This document shows positions 27,989 to 37,063 of a DNA stretch of 64,000 bases, piece by piece (position 1 is the first letter of the stretch; each line of letters starts with the position of its first letter). The position numbers were made by a program, and so were the translations under genes. Source of the DNA: Acidimicrobiaceae bacterium (GTDB lineage Bacteria > Actinomycetota > Acidimicrobiia > Acidimicrobiales > RAAP-2); the NCBI GenBank assembly GCA_027306605.1, contig DAHUZK010000074.1:1-64000 (forward strand), read 5' to 3'. The notes beneath the pieces were generated by a model. The model did not search any database, was not told where the DNA came from, and was given only the letters and a program-made list of their open reading frames with translations.

Positions 27989-28603
27989 TCAGCGGGGATC
28001 GAGGCCGCCGGCGGTGGTCGCCACCTCTGTGCTCGGCGCGTACCAGCGGCATCCGTCGCGGTTGCACGCAATGGCCGTGATGATCCTGATGGACGTCGGC
28101 GGTGCCTCGGCATCGATCGCCGCATATGTCAGGAGGGCAGTGCCGACGCATCCCCGTTCAGGGCAGTTCGCCACGCCGTGCTCCGTCTCCTGGCCGGAGG
28201 AACCGTCGGTCGCCTCCATCCGTCCGGAGCTCCCTGCGGAGCCGTCTGGTGAGCTGTCGGCATGCGCCAGAACCGTTCTGAACGCTGGCGTAGCGGACCG
28301 GTCGATCTCGCCTCGAAGTGCCTGGCAGGCTTGCCACCCGTCTCGCTCCTCGAGCTCTGCCACAAACCCAACGAGGCTGTCGTTCAACGGGTTCTCTTGG
28401 AGCGCCACTGCAACACCATCCTGTGGCTCGGGACAGCGACCCGGCACTCTGTTTGACCGTGGTCGATATCGGCGAACAGGGCGACCCTCGGCGGCGGGGG
28501 ACCGGAGGGGGATGAGGGTCGCCTGCGGGATCATCGTGACTGACGTCCCGTTATGGCGTCTACCCCAGCCGCGGTCGAGAAAAACCTGTGTGCACCCCGA
28601 CAT
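27989..28603 (-). CDS. Hypothetical protein with Cys pairs
   Basis: HGVANCPERGCVGTALLTYAAIDAEAPPTSIRIITAIACNRDGCRWYAP; only the C-terminal half looks convincing. Confidence 0.35.
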   Translation of the reverse strand: MSGCTQVFLDRGWGRRHNGTSVTMIPQATLIPLRSPAAEGRPVRRYRPRSNRVPGRCPEPQDGVAVALQENPLNDSLVGFVAELEERDGWQACQALRGEIDRSATPAFRTVLAHADSSPDGSAGSSGRMEATDGSSGQETEHGVANCPERGCVGTALLTYAAIDAEAPPTSIRIITAIACNRDGCRWYAPSTEVATTAGGLDPR

Positions 28604-28662
28604 CCATGGCGGTATCCCGGGCTATGACCGCATGGCGATCCGACGAGTCCTGGGCTCCCTGA

Positions 28663-29733
28663 TCACGGATGGGGGCGAGCCCCCGCCAGAAGCGCAAAGA
28701 TCTGGACCATCGCCGCCGTGTTGTTGAGCGGTGATCCCTTTCCGCCGAACAGTCCGTGGGGACGACGCTCTCTGGTCCACATGGTGTCGGCGTAATCGGT
28801 CATCAGAGTCCGGTAGCGGGGATCTGGTCTGTGTTCGTCGAGCATGAGGAGGTTGCGGAAGAAGACGGCGTTGAAGGCGGGATCTTGTTCCATGAGCTCG
28901 AGCCCGCCGTCGGTGGCGAGAGAGGCGTCCGCAGTCTCGACGGCCTGTTCGAGGAGTTGGGTGTCACCGCTGGATCGGGCGATGAGGACGCCGGATCCGA
29001 CCATCGTCCCCTGGTTGTAGGACCAGAAGGTCGGCGTGAGCACGCCATCCGGGGTGATCCGGTCTGCGTACAGGCCACCCGGGGTCAATAGGGCCCGACG
29101 TGTCCAGCCGTAGATCCGAGAGGCCCATTCGAGGAAGTCCTCGTCGCGCGTCTTCTCGTAGAGTCTGACCGCCAGTGCGGCGGCGGGACCGTTGGCGCAG
29201 GTGTTGCGGGAGCCGGTGGTGACGGGCTCCTTCCAGCGGATTCCTCCAGGTATGGCCCAGGCAGGATCGGTCGACCAACCCGACACCACGAAGCCGAAGA
29301 TGCGCTGGGCCAGCCGAAGCAGCGAAGGATCCCCCGTCATCTCGTGATGTCGCACGAGGGCAAGCCCCAGCCACGCATTGTCGTCGTAGTAGCGGTCGCC
29401 CCCGTCCCCCAGCGGCGGTGTCACGACCGATTCGAAGCCGAGGTCGGACTCCCCTTCATCCACGTCTGCCTCTGTGCCGTAGTGGCGAAGTCCCTTGGGC
29501 ATCTCGGCGAGCAGCCGGAGCGCCTCGTGCTGACCGGGCAGAGATCCCAGCGTGCACAAGGCGGACCAGGTATCGGCGAAGGGCCAGAGGTACTCGTAGC
29601 GGCGATCGGAGCGCCACCAGCGCCGGGCGCCGAACAGGTGGCTCTTGCGGGCGAACATGGAGGGAGCACGGAGGGCAGCGACGGTGGCCACGGCCCGCTC
29701 CAAGTCGCTGCCCCGCAGACCGGAGGATCTCAT
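28663..29733 (-). CDS. Glycoside hydrolase family 76-like protein
   Basis: RYYDDNAWLGLALVRHHEMTGDPSLLRLAQRIF, TGSRNTCANGPAAALAVRLYEKT, FWSYNQGTMVGSGVLI. Confidence 0.88.
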   Translation of the reverse strand: MRSSGLRGSDLERAVATVAALRAPSMFARKSHLFGARRWWRSDRRYEYLWPFADTWSALCTLGSLPGQHEALRLLAEMPKGLRHYGTEADVDEGESDLGFESVVTPPLGDGGDRYYDDNAWLGLALVRHHEMTGDPSLLRLAQRIFGFVVSGWSTDPAWAIPGGIRWKEPVTTGSRNTCANGPAAALAVRLYEKTRDEDFLEWASRIYGWTRRALLTPGGLYADRITPDGVLTPTFWSYNQGTMVGSGVLIARSSGDTQLLEQAVETADASLATDGGLELMEQDPAFNAVFFRNLLMLDEHRPDPRYRTLMTDYADTMWTRERRPHGLFGGKGSPLNNTAAMVQIFALLAGARPHP

Positions 29734-29753
29734 GGCCGAGACAACATACGCCG

Positions 29754-31514
29754 CTATTCGATGTAGCCGGCACCCACCTCGGCGGCCGCGATCTCGCCGA
29801 CTTCGAGCATCCCGATACCGGCCTCCTCGGCGAGCGAGTGCTCGGCGTGGATGTACTTCTTTCCCCGCGACCAGGACACGATGGCGGCCAGCACGGTGAT
29901 GCCGGCGGCGAAGTCGAACGCGAGCTGAAGACCGTGCTGGAACGAAGACGAGATGAGCTTCGGAAAGAAACTTCGCCCGGTGAGGTACTGCGCATGTGCG
30001 GGTCCGAGCGATGCGAGGACGTGGTGAGGGATCTCGGTTTGGATCGGATTGAATCCCAAGAACGCGGCGAACAAGGTTCCGATGGGTGGCAGGTTCGCGA
30101 GCTTGTGCGCCTGGTCGACCGGAACTCCTTGTGCCACGAGCCCCTGGGCCAGATGCCCCGGAAGGGTCGAGACGAGACCGAGCGTGATGATCGAGAAGAA
30201 GACCCCGATCGAGAGCACCTGGGCAGAGTTCATGAACGTGGCGTTCATACCTGCTCCTGCACCTCGTTGATTGGGGGGAAGGCTGTTCATCACCGCGGTC
30301 TGGTTGGGCGTCATGAACATGCCCGCGAAGATGGAGAAGAATAAGAGGATCGCCGCAAACTGTACGTACTGAAAGTCCATGGGGAGCGTTTCGAGAAGGA
30401 GATAACAGAGTGCCGAGCCGGCCAGGCCGGTCGTGGCAATGCCACGTGCCCCCAGTCGATCGGCCAGGATTCCCGAGATCGGTCCGGAGATCATGAACCC
30501 GACGGTCAGCGGGATCATGGCGATGCCGGCCCAGAGCGGGGTACGGGAGAAGTCGTAGCCGTGCTGCGGCAACCAGATCCCCTGGAGCCAGATGATCAGC
30601 ATGAACTGGAGTCCGCCCCGGCCCATGGCTGCGAAGAAGGATGAGATGACGCCGGCGGCATAGGGCCGCACCCGGAAGAGGTGCAGCTGGAACATTGGGT
30701 TGTCCACCCGGAGCTCGATCACCACGAACGCCACCAGGACGGCAAGGCCTCCGAACACCATCGTCAGCACGAACGGGCTCGTCCAACCCATCGAATGGCC
30801 ACCGTAGGGAAGCAACCCGTAGACGATGCCCACCAGGACCGCGATGAGGCCGATGGCGAACGTGGCGTTGCCCCACCAGTCGATGCTCGAGGCTTGGCGT
30901 ACGCCATTGTCTTCCAGCTTGAGATAGGCCCACAGCGTCCCGACGACGCCGAAGGGAACGGACACCAGGAACACCAGGTGCCATTCGATGGGGGCGAGTA
31001 CGCCGCCGAGGATCAGCCCGAGGAAGGAGCCCGTGACCAGGGCGATGCCGTTGATGCCCATCGCCTTGCCCCTCTCGTGCTCAGGGAAGGCATCGGTGAG
31101 GATGGCGCTCGAGTTCGCGAAGAGCATGGCACCGCCGACACCTTGGCCGAGCCGCATCACGATGATCCATAGGGCTGCGTCCGCCCCCGTCATCCACGTC
31201 ACCGACAGCAGGATCGAAAAGACCGTGAAGATGGCGAAGCCGAGGTTGTACATCCTGACCCGGCCGTACATGTCGCCCACCCGACCCAGGCTGACGACGA
31301 GCACCGCAGTCACGAGCAGGAACCCCATGAAGATCCACAAGAAGTAGGACGTGTTGCCGGGCGCGAGGGGCTGCAGTTCGATGCCGCGGAAGATGTCGGG
31401 CAGCGCGATCAGCAGGATCGACTGGTTGATCGTGACCATCAGGATCCCGACGGTCGTGTTGATCAGGACGATCCACTTGTATCGGTCCTGGTGGACGGAT
31501 CTTTCGGACTGCAT
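29754..31514 (-). CDS. MFS transporter, DHA2 (EmrB/QacA) type
   Basis: VTINQSILLIALPDIFRGI; VSLGRVGDMYGRVRMYNLGFAIFT; RLGQGVGGAMLFANSSAILTDAFPEHERGKAMGINGIA. Confidence 0.9.
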   Translation of the reverse strand: MQSERSVHQDRYKWIVLINTTVGILMVTINQSILLIALPDIFRGIELQPLAPGNTSYFLWIFMGFLLVTAVLVVSLGRVGDMYGRVRMYNLGFAIFTVFSILLSVTWMTGADAALWIIVMRLGQGVGGAMLFANSSAILTDAFPEHERGKAMGINGIALVTGSFLGLILGGVLAPIEWHLVFLVSVPFGVVGTLWAYLKLEDNGVRQASSIDWWGNATFAIGLIAVLVGIVYGLLPYGGHSMGWTSPFVLTMVFGGLAVLVAFVVIELRVDNPMFQLHLFRVRPYAAGVISSFFAAMGRGGLQFMLIIWLQGIWLPQHGYDFSRTPLWAGIAMIPLTVGFMISGPISGILADRLGARGIATTGLAGSALCYLLLETLPMDFQYVQFAAILLFFSIFAGMFMTPNQTAVMNSLPPNQRGAGAGMNATFMNSAQVLSIGVFFSIITLGLVSTLPGHLAQGLVAQGVPVDQAHKLANLPPIGTLFAAFLGFNPIQTEIPHHVLASLGPAHAQYLTGRSFFPKLISSSFQHGLQLAFDFAAGITVLAAIVSWSRGKKYIHAEHSLAEEAGIGMLEVGEIAAAEVGAGYIE

Positions 31515-31589
31515 GGAGGTGACGGGGGACAGGTCGAGTTCACTCCTTCGGCGCGGCAGGCCATCAGCGGATTTCCATGATTATCCTAT

Positions 31590-31602
31590 ATAGTTCGACT
31601 AT
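31590..31602. promoter_or_regulatory. Candidate MarR operator palindrome ATAGT-TCG-ACTAT
   Basis: Perfect 5-bp arms, overlaps the MarR start codon. Confidence 0.4.
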
Positions 31603-32155
31603 GCAAATCGCACCGGACAAGCGTCGGCCGGACAAGGGTCGAGCGGAACAGCATCGAGCGGAACAGCGAGGGCTCGCCGAGGACCTCGGATCGGTTCTGG
31701 CCCGGCTCTACGGGTTCCTGCGCCGCTCCATCCTGCCCGAGCAGATGAGCCTGACCCAGGCCCTGGCCCTGGGCACGCTGCGCGACCTCGGCCCGCAGCG
31801 CGTGACGGACCTCGCCGGGATCGAGGGGGTCCGACAGCCCACCTGCACTGCCCTCGTCAATGCCATGGAGGCGCAGGGCTGGGTGGTGCGCACGGTGGAC
31901 GAATCCGACCGCAGGGCCGTCGTCGTGGAGCTGACGTCCGACGGTCTGGCCGTCCTCGAGGCCATGACCGAGACGCGGGCAGCCGTCTTGGAGCGCTATC
32001 TCCAGGTGCTCTCCGAGGGCGAGCGAGAAGGACTCGCAGCCGCCATTCCGAGCCTGAAGAAACTGATCGAGCTCGGCGCCGAAGGTGAAGGTCTCGAGAC
32101 ATGGATGCGCGCGACGACTGCCGGCCACGCCCGCCCGGTTCGGACCCAGGACTGA
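31601..32155 (+). CDS. MarR-family transcriptional regulator
   Basis: VTDLAGIEGVRQPTCTALVNAMEAQGWVVRTVDESDRRAVVVELTSDGLAVLEAM. Confidence 0.88.
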   Translation: MQIAPDKRRPDKGRAEQHRAEQRGLAEDLGSVLARLYGFLRRSILPEQMSLTQALALGTLRDLGPQRVTDLAGIEGVRQPTCTALVNAMEAQGWVVRTVDESDRRAVVVELTSDGLAVLEAMTETRAAVLERYLQVLSEGEREGLAAAIPSLKKLIELGAEGEGLETWMRATTAGHARPVRTQD

Positions 32156-32190
32156 CTCGGACCCAGGACTAACTCGGACCCAGGACTAAA
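32140..32190. repeat. 17-bp tandem repeat TCGGACCCAGGACTRAC x3 spanning the MarR stop codon
   Basis: Units at 32140, 32157, 32174. Confidence 0.95.
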
Positions 32191-32220
32191 CCCGAGCGCC
32201 GGTTCATCCGTAGTTAGACA

Positions 32221-32258
32221 CAGCGACCCCGGCCCGATGGAGCGGACCGGGGTCGCTG
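32221..32258 (+). terminator. Strong hairpin CAGCGACCCCGG-N14-CCGGGGTCGCTG
   Basis: Perfect 12-bp stem. Confidence 0.7.
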
Positions 32259-32521
32259 CCCTGGTGTGGACACCGCAGGCGTCGACGGGCCTGGCGGAAC
32301 CCTCGGCCTGCGGATGAGCAAATTCTGTCAGAGCCCACGCGGACCGACAAGGGCAATTCCGTGCCTGAACCGAAGAAAAATCGTCGTGCCGTGCCCGCGA
32401 TCACACCGGGTACGGGGCAGCCCGAAGGAGGTCATGAGCGACGGTTCGAAGCGGACGATGCTCCTGACCCTGTCCATCGAGATCTCGATCGCAAGAAGAC
32501 CCATGGCATGAGCCGTTCCGG

Positions 32522-33060
32522 TCACCCCGTCGATGACGTAGAGACCCAATGCCGGCTGGCGGTTGGCCCCGGTGGGGAGCACGCGGTAGCGGCGTCCCTC
32601 GCGAAAGGCAACCTTCGAGAAGAACTCGGCGGATTCTCAGCCTGTCGCTCGACTGAGAGATCACGTGAGAGCGTCAGACGTGCTCGCTTGAGCATGCTGT
32701 GGACGGATTGCTCGGTGGTGTCCAGCATCCTCGCCACTTCGCGAGCGCTGTAGTCGAGCACGTCAGAGAGAATGACCGCGACACGCTGTCTGGGGGGCAG
32801 GAGTTGGAGCGCTGTCGTGAAGGCCAACGAGATCGTCGAGCAGAACGTCGGGATACGGCTCGAGCCACAGGACCTCGCCAAGTCGGGTCGGGGAAGGCAC
32901 GTCGAGATCTGGAGGTAGGGGAATCGTGGCCACGCCAGGCGCTGAGCAAGGTCTCTTGGACAGCATCGTCGGCGTCGGCGAAAGATCCGAGAAATCCGGC
33001 AGACCTTCGGGCATAGAGTCCGTGCTCCTCGCGTTTGTCCTCGAGCCTGTCCTCGCCCGG
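32522..33060 (-). pseudogene. Degraded ECF sigma factor (SigG/TIGR02960-like)
   Basis: FADADDAVQETLLSAWRG (region 2), GEVLWLEPYPDVLLDDLV (linker) and LQLLPPRQRVAVILSDVLDYSAREVARMLDTTEQSVHSMLKRAR (region 4) lie in three different frames. Confidence 0.8.
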
Positions 33061-33212
33061 TCTCTCCGGGTGGCGTGCAGATATCGACACCGCCGAGAAC
33101 CCGAATTGGGCGCCGTCAGAGCGCCGAATTCGAGAGGCCACCGGTGCCTGCATCTCTGTCGCTCGATACGAGTGGCATCCGCCTTTCACAGCTCAGCATC
33201 CAAAGGAGAGCA

Positions 33213-33421
33213 AGTTGCCTCAGTTCCTGATGACGTACCGTGGCCCGAAGGGCTACGAGCGCACCCCCGAATCCACCGCCGAGTGGCGGGCATGGTTCGA
33301 TGCCATGGCGGAGCGCCTCGTCGAATTGGGCCAGCCGGTGGGTGGCGCAGTGCGGGTTGGCAACTGTGCCCGAGAGAGCACCGAGCTCGGGATGCTCGTC
33401 CCCGTACCTTCGGCTGATTGA
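33213..33421 (+). pseudogene. Truncated YCII-like protein
   Basis: LPQFLMTYRGPKGYERTPESTAEWRAWFDAMAERLVELGQPVGGAVRVGNCARESTELG then early stop. Confidence 0.6.
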
Positions 33422-33435
33422 CGGCGTGAACTGGG

Positions 33436-34998
33436 TCAGCTCGTTCCGGGATCCTGTCGATTGGGGAGGACAGCCAGAACGACCACTCCGGCGATGCCGA
33501 CGATCACCGATGCGATGACCAGTGCCAGATCCATTCCCGTCACGAAGCCCTGCTTGGCTGACCCCGCCAGGACGTCGCCGAGTCGCCCGGGGACGTGCTG
33601 CGCGACGGCCAAGGCGCCACCGAGCGAGCCCAGGATCAGGTCCGCCACCGGGGGCGGCACCGAATGGCGACCGAGAAGGGGGCGCATGACGTCCTGGTAG
33701 CGGACGGTCAGTGCCGTGCCGAGCACCGCCACCCCCAATGCGCCGCCCATCTGCATGGAGGTGTCGCTCGTGGCGGACCCGACTCCGGCCTCCTCCTTGG
33801 GGAGCGAGCCCATGACGGATTCGGTCGACGGCGCCATGGCGAGGGCGAATCCCACGCCGAGCAAGACGAACCATGGGAGCAGATCGCCGTAGCGGTCGTG
33901 CACCGTCGTTCCCGAGAGCAGGCCGAGCGCGATCGCCACCAGGAACAATCCACCCGTGACGACGACCTTGGTACCCCACCGACGAGCGGCAACGATCGAG
34001 AGCGGCGCCACCACGAGGAGCACCGCCGCCAGCGGACCGATCGCCAGTCCGGTCTGCAGCGGGCTGTAGCCGAGGCAGAACTGCAGATATTGGGTCATCA
34101 GGAAGAACATCCCGAGCAGGGCGAAGAGCAGGAGCGCCAGCGACGCGATGGCGACGCTGTACCGCCGATTGCCGAAGAACCTCAGTGGAAGCATCGGATG
34201 GTCGCTGTGTCGTTCCCAGAGGACGAAAGCAGCGACGATGACCACGGAGCCGAAGAGGGCACCGAGCACGGCCGGGGAGGTCCAGGAGCGGCCCGGCGCC
34301 TCGATGATGGCCCAGAGCAGCAGACCGAATCCGAAGATCGAGAGCACCGCACCGACAGGGTCTGCACGTTCGAGCGCGGGATTCTTCGAATTCGGAACCA
34401 AGAGGGCGGTGGCCAGCAACCCGAGCGCGGCGATGGGGACGTTGATCAAGAAGACGGATCCCCACCAGTAGTGCACCAGCAAGAAGCCACCGAGGATGGG
34501 GCCGATGGCGACGCCGATGCCGGCCGTGCCCGACCAGAAGCCGATGGCCCGGGCACGATCACGGTCCCCGACGAAGACGTTGGTCAGTATCGACAGCGTG
34601 CACGGCATGAGAGCGGCCGCACCGACACCCATGACGGCTCGCGCCACCGTCAGCTGATCGGTCGAGCCGGAGAAGGCCGCGAACGCAGAGCCGGCTCCGA
34701 AGATCACCAGCCCGCTCATGAACACCCACTTGCGCCCGATGCGGTCTCCGAGGGAGCCGAGGCTGAAGAGGAGTCCGGCGAAGACCACGGCGTAGGCGTC
34801 GATGACCCACTGCAGCTGTGTCGTCGTCGCGTGGAGGCTCCGCACGATCGACGGCAGCGCCACGTTGAGGATGGTGTTGTCGAGGCTTATGAGCAGGAGC
34901 GTCACGCACAGGACGGCAAGCGTCGCCCACCGCCACCCGCCGCCGCTTCGGTTGGCCACCGACAATGCAGAGGGTCTCGATCGAGTCGTCGAACTCAC
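33436..34998 (-). CDS. MFS transporter, DHA2 family
   Basis: LLISLDNTILNVALPSIVRSLHATTTQLQWVIDAYAVVFAGLLFSLGSLGDRIGRKWVF. Confidence 0.92.
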   Translation of the reverse strand: MSSTTRSRPSALSVANRSGGGWRWATLAVLCVTLLLISLDNTILNVALPSIVRSLHATTTQLQWVIDAYAVVFAGLLFSLGSLGDRIGRKWVFMSGLVIFGAGSAFAAFSGSTDQLTVARAVMGVGAAALMPCTLSILTNVFVGDRDRARAIGFWSGTAGIGVAIGPILGGFLLVHYWWGSVFLINVPIAALGLLATALLVPNSKNPALERADPVGAVLSIFGFGLLLWAIIEAPGRSWTSPAVLGALFGSVVIVAAFVLWERHSDHPMLPLRFFGNRRYSVAIASLALLLFALLGMFFLMTQYLQFCLGYSPLQTGLAIGPLAAVLLVVAPLSIVAARRWGTKVVVTGGLFLVAIALGLLSGTTVHDRYGDLLPWFVLLGVGFALAMAPSTESVMGSLPKEEAGVGSATSDTSMQMGGALGVAVLGTALTVRYQDVMRPLLGRHSVPPPVADLILGSLGGALAVAQHVPGRLGDVLAGSAKQGFVTGMDLALVIASVIVGIAGVVVLAVLPNRQDPGTS

Positions 34999-35050
34999 GA
35001 ACGCTGCTCTGGTCCGGAGGCGGTTCGCCGTCGGCCAGGGGAGATGCCGT

Positions 35051-35548
35051 CTACGGCTGCGCCGCGTCGGCGCCCGTCTTCTGTGGGAGATCTCGCTCGA
35101 GGGCTGCGGCGAGACGGTCGAGGGTTCCTGCCATCGTCTGGCGGTTGCGGGCAGCGCGGTCGTCGATCCCGGACAGCTGCTTGCTGTACTCGAGAGCAGA
35201 TTCCGGTCGCAGGTCCTCGCTCCACTCGGTGATCCGGCAACCGCGCCGGATCGGTTCGATTCGGTAGCCCCAGGTGGAGAAGTGATAACCGTGCATGGAG
35301 CATTCGAAGGCGAAGCTGCGACCGGGCTCGGCTTCGATGATCCTGCCCTGTGTCGTCCATTCGTGGTCGTCGTGGCGATTGTGGCCGTCGAAGGTGGCGC
35401 CGAGCTCTGGCCCGTCGAATCCTTCGTGCCATTCGCACGCGTAACACTCCTCGGACCATTCCCCCATACGAGTCACATCGGAGATGACGGCATAGGCCTC
35501 TTCGGGGGAGGCGGCGATGTCGCGGGATATCCTGAGCTCGTCGGTCAT
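35051..35548 (-). CDS. SRPBCC-family protein
   Basis: MTDELRISRDIAASPEEAYAVISDVTRMGEWSEECYACEW. Confidence 0.8.
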   Translation of the reverse strand: MTDELRISRDIAASPEEAYAVISDVTRMGEWSEECYACEWHEGFDGPELGATFDGHNRHDDHEWTTQGRIIEAEPGRSFAFECSMHGYHFSTWGYRIEPIRRGCRITEWSEDLRPESALEYSKQLSGIDDRAARNRQTMAGTLDRLAAALERDLPQKTGADAAQP

Positions 35549-35660
35549 GACCGGCAGTTGAGCAGGTCGGCCGTCAAAAGTCCAGGTTCCAGTGCGTCGC
35601 GCTCCGAGGCACGCCGCGCTCGCTTGCGGGACCATCACCGGAAGACTTCGATAGACGAGC

Positions 35661-36452
35661 ATGGAATTCTCCACGATCGAGGTGACGCACAGCGGGACGC
35701 GCGGCGCGATCACCCTCAACCGACCGGACAAGCTGAACCCGCTCGGTACCGTCATGCTGACGGAGCTGGTGAGGGCCGCCCGGCTCCTGGACGCACAGGC
35801 CGACGTCAAGGTCGTCGTCGTGAGCGGACGCGGTCGATCCTTCTCCGCGGGCGCCGACCTGGCGACCTTCTCGGGCGACGGCGGCCCGGCGACGTCCGCC
35901 GGCGCGGCGCGGGAGGCGGCCGATGCCGGACGCCTGATGGCGGAGGCCATCGAAGGACTGCGAGCCGTGACGGTGGTGCGACTCCAGGGCCACTGCGTCG
36001 GCGGGGCACTCGTCTTGGCCGCAGCGTGCGACTTGCGCGTCGCGTCCACGGATGCCCGTTTCTCGATCCCCGAAGTCGATCTCGGGATCCCCCTCGCCTG
36101 GGGCGGGATCCCCCGCTTGCTCCGCGAATTCGGACCGGCCGTGACCAAGGAGCTGGTGATGACGTGCAGGCCGTTCGGGGCTCACGAGGCACAGGCCGCT
36201 GGTTTTCTCAATCGGGTCGTCCCGGCAGGCGAGCTGGACGAGAGCGTGGAGACCCTCGTGCGCGAGCTCGAAGGCAAGTCACCGCTCACGCTGGCTGCGA
36301 CGAAGCGACACGTCAATGCGGTCACGGAGGGCATGGTCGGTACGTCTCGAGCTTGGAACGATGCCGACTCGCTCGTCACGGCCCTGCGCGATCCGGAATC
36401 TCGCGACGTGGCAAGGGCCTATCTGGCCCGATTCAGGGGAAACGACGCCTGA
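35661..36452 (+). CDS. Enoyl-CoA hydratase/isomerase family protein
   Basis: VVVSGRGRSFSAGADLATFSG; VVRLQGHCVGGALVLAAACDLRVASTDARFSIPEVDLGI. Confidence 0.9.
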   Translation: MEFSTIEVTHSGTRGAITLNRPDKLNPLGTVMLTELVRAARLLDAQADVKVVVVSGRGRSFSAGADLATFSGDGGPATSAGAAREAADAGRLMAEAIEGLRAVTVVRLQGHCVGGALVLAAACDLRVASTDARFSIPEVDLGIPLAWGGIPRLLREFGPAVTKELVMTCRPFGAHEAQAAGFLNRVVPAGELDESVETLVRELEGKSPLTLAATKRHVNAVTEGMVGTSRAWNDADSLVTALRDPESRDVARAYLARFRGNDA

Positions 36453-36555
36453 TCGGCGTTCTGAGCCGCCGCCTGGGCCGGGCGACGGCTGCAGGGGCGT
36501 TGCGTGAACGGGTGCGTCCTGGTTCGGTCGGCGTCCGCCTGTCACGGATCGCTTG

Positions 36556-36605
36556 ACAGGTAGCCGTATGGCTGCGTATTGTTATGCAGCCATACGGCTA
36601 CCTGT
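36556..36605. promoter_or_regulatory. Perfect 20-bp inverted repeat with 10-bp centre, containing a promoter-like TTGACA-N18-TATTGT
   Basis: ACAGGTAGCCGTATGGCTGC-GTATTGTTAT-GCAGCCATACGGCTACCTGT. Confidence 0.85.
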
Positions 36606-36617
36606 TGAGGAGGACAC

Positions 36618-37055
36618 ATGCCCGACATCAGACACCGCGTGGAGATCGCCGCGCTCCCCGAAGAGGTCTACGAGGCCGTGGCCACGAAGGAGGGGCTGTC
36701 CGCCTGGTGGACCCGCGGCGGCGTCCAGGGCGACTCGGCGGAGGGGGCGAAGCTCGAGTTCTCGTTCGGCCGACCCGAACCGGCCGCCGTGATGGAGGTC
36801 ACGCGCTTGAGGCCACCCGAGCGGGTCTCGTGGAGATGCGTGGCAGGCGAGCCGGAGTGGGTCGGCACCGATCTCACCTTCGAGGTGACCCCTGGGGGAG
36901 CCGGCACGGCCGTGCTGTTCAGCCACACGGATTGGCGGAGCCCGAGCGAGTTCATGGCGCACTGCAGCGCGAGGTGGGCCTACTTCCTCCTGAGTCTGAA
37001 GAGCCACGTCGAGACCGGCCGGGGTACTCCGTTCCCTGAGGATCTGAAGTTCTGA
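36618..37055 (+). CDS. SRPBCC/AHSA1-like protein
   Basis: RVEIAALPEEVYEAVATKEGLSAWWTRGGVQGD. Confidence 0.85.
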   Translation: MPDIRHRVEIAALPEEVYEAVATKEGLSAWWTRGGVQGDSAEGAKLEFSFGRPEPAAVMEVTRLRPPERVSWRCVAGEPEWVGTDLTFEVTPGGAGTAVLFSHTDWRSPSEFMAHCSARWAYFLLSLKSHVETGRGTPFPEDLKF

Positions 37056-37063
37056 CACCGTCG

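Noticed and set aside
12460-28000. Defined genomic island with attL/attR
   Set aside because: Integrase remnant beside tRNA is suggestive, but I found no second copy of the tRNA 3' end in the window, so borders cannot be called.
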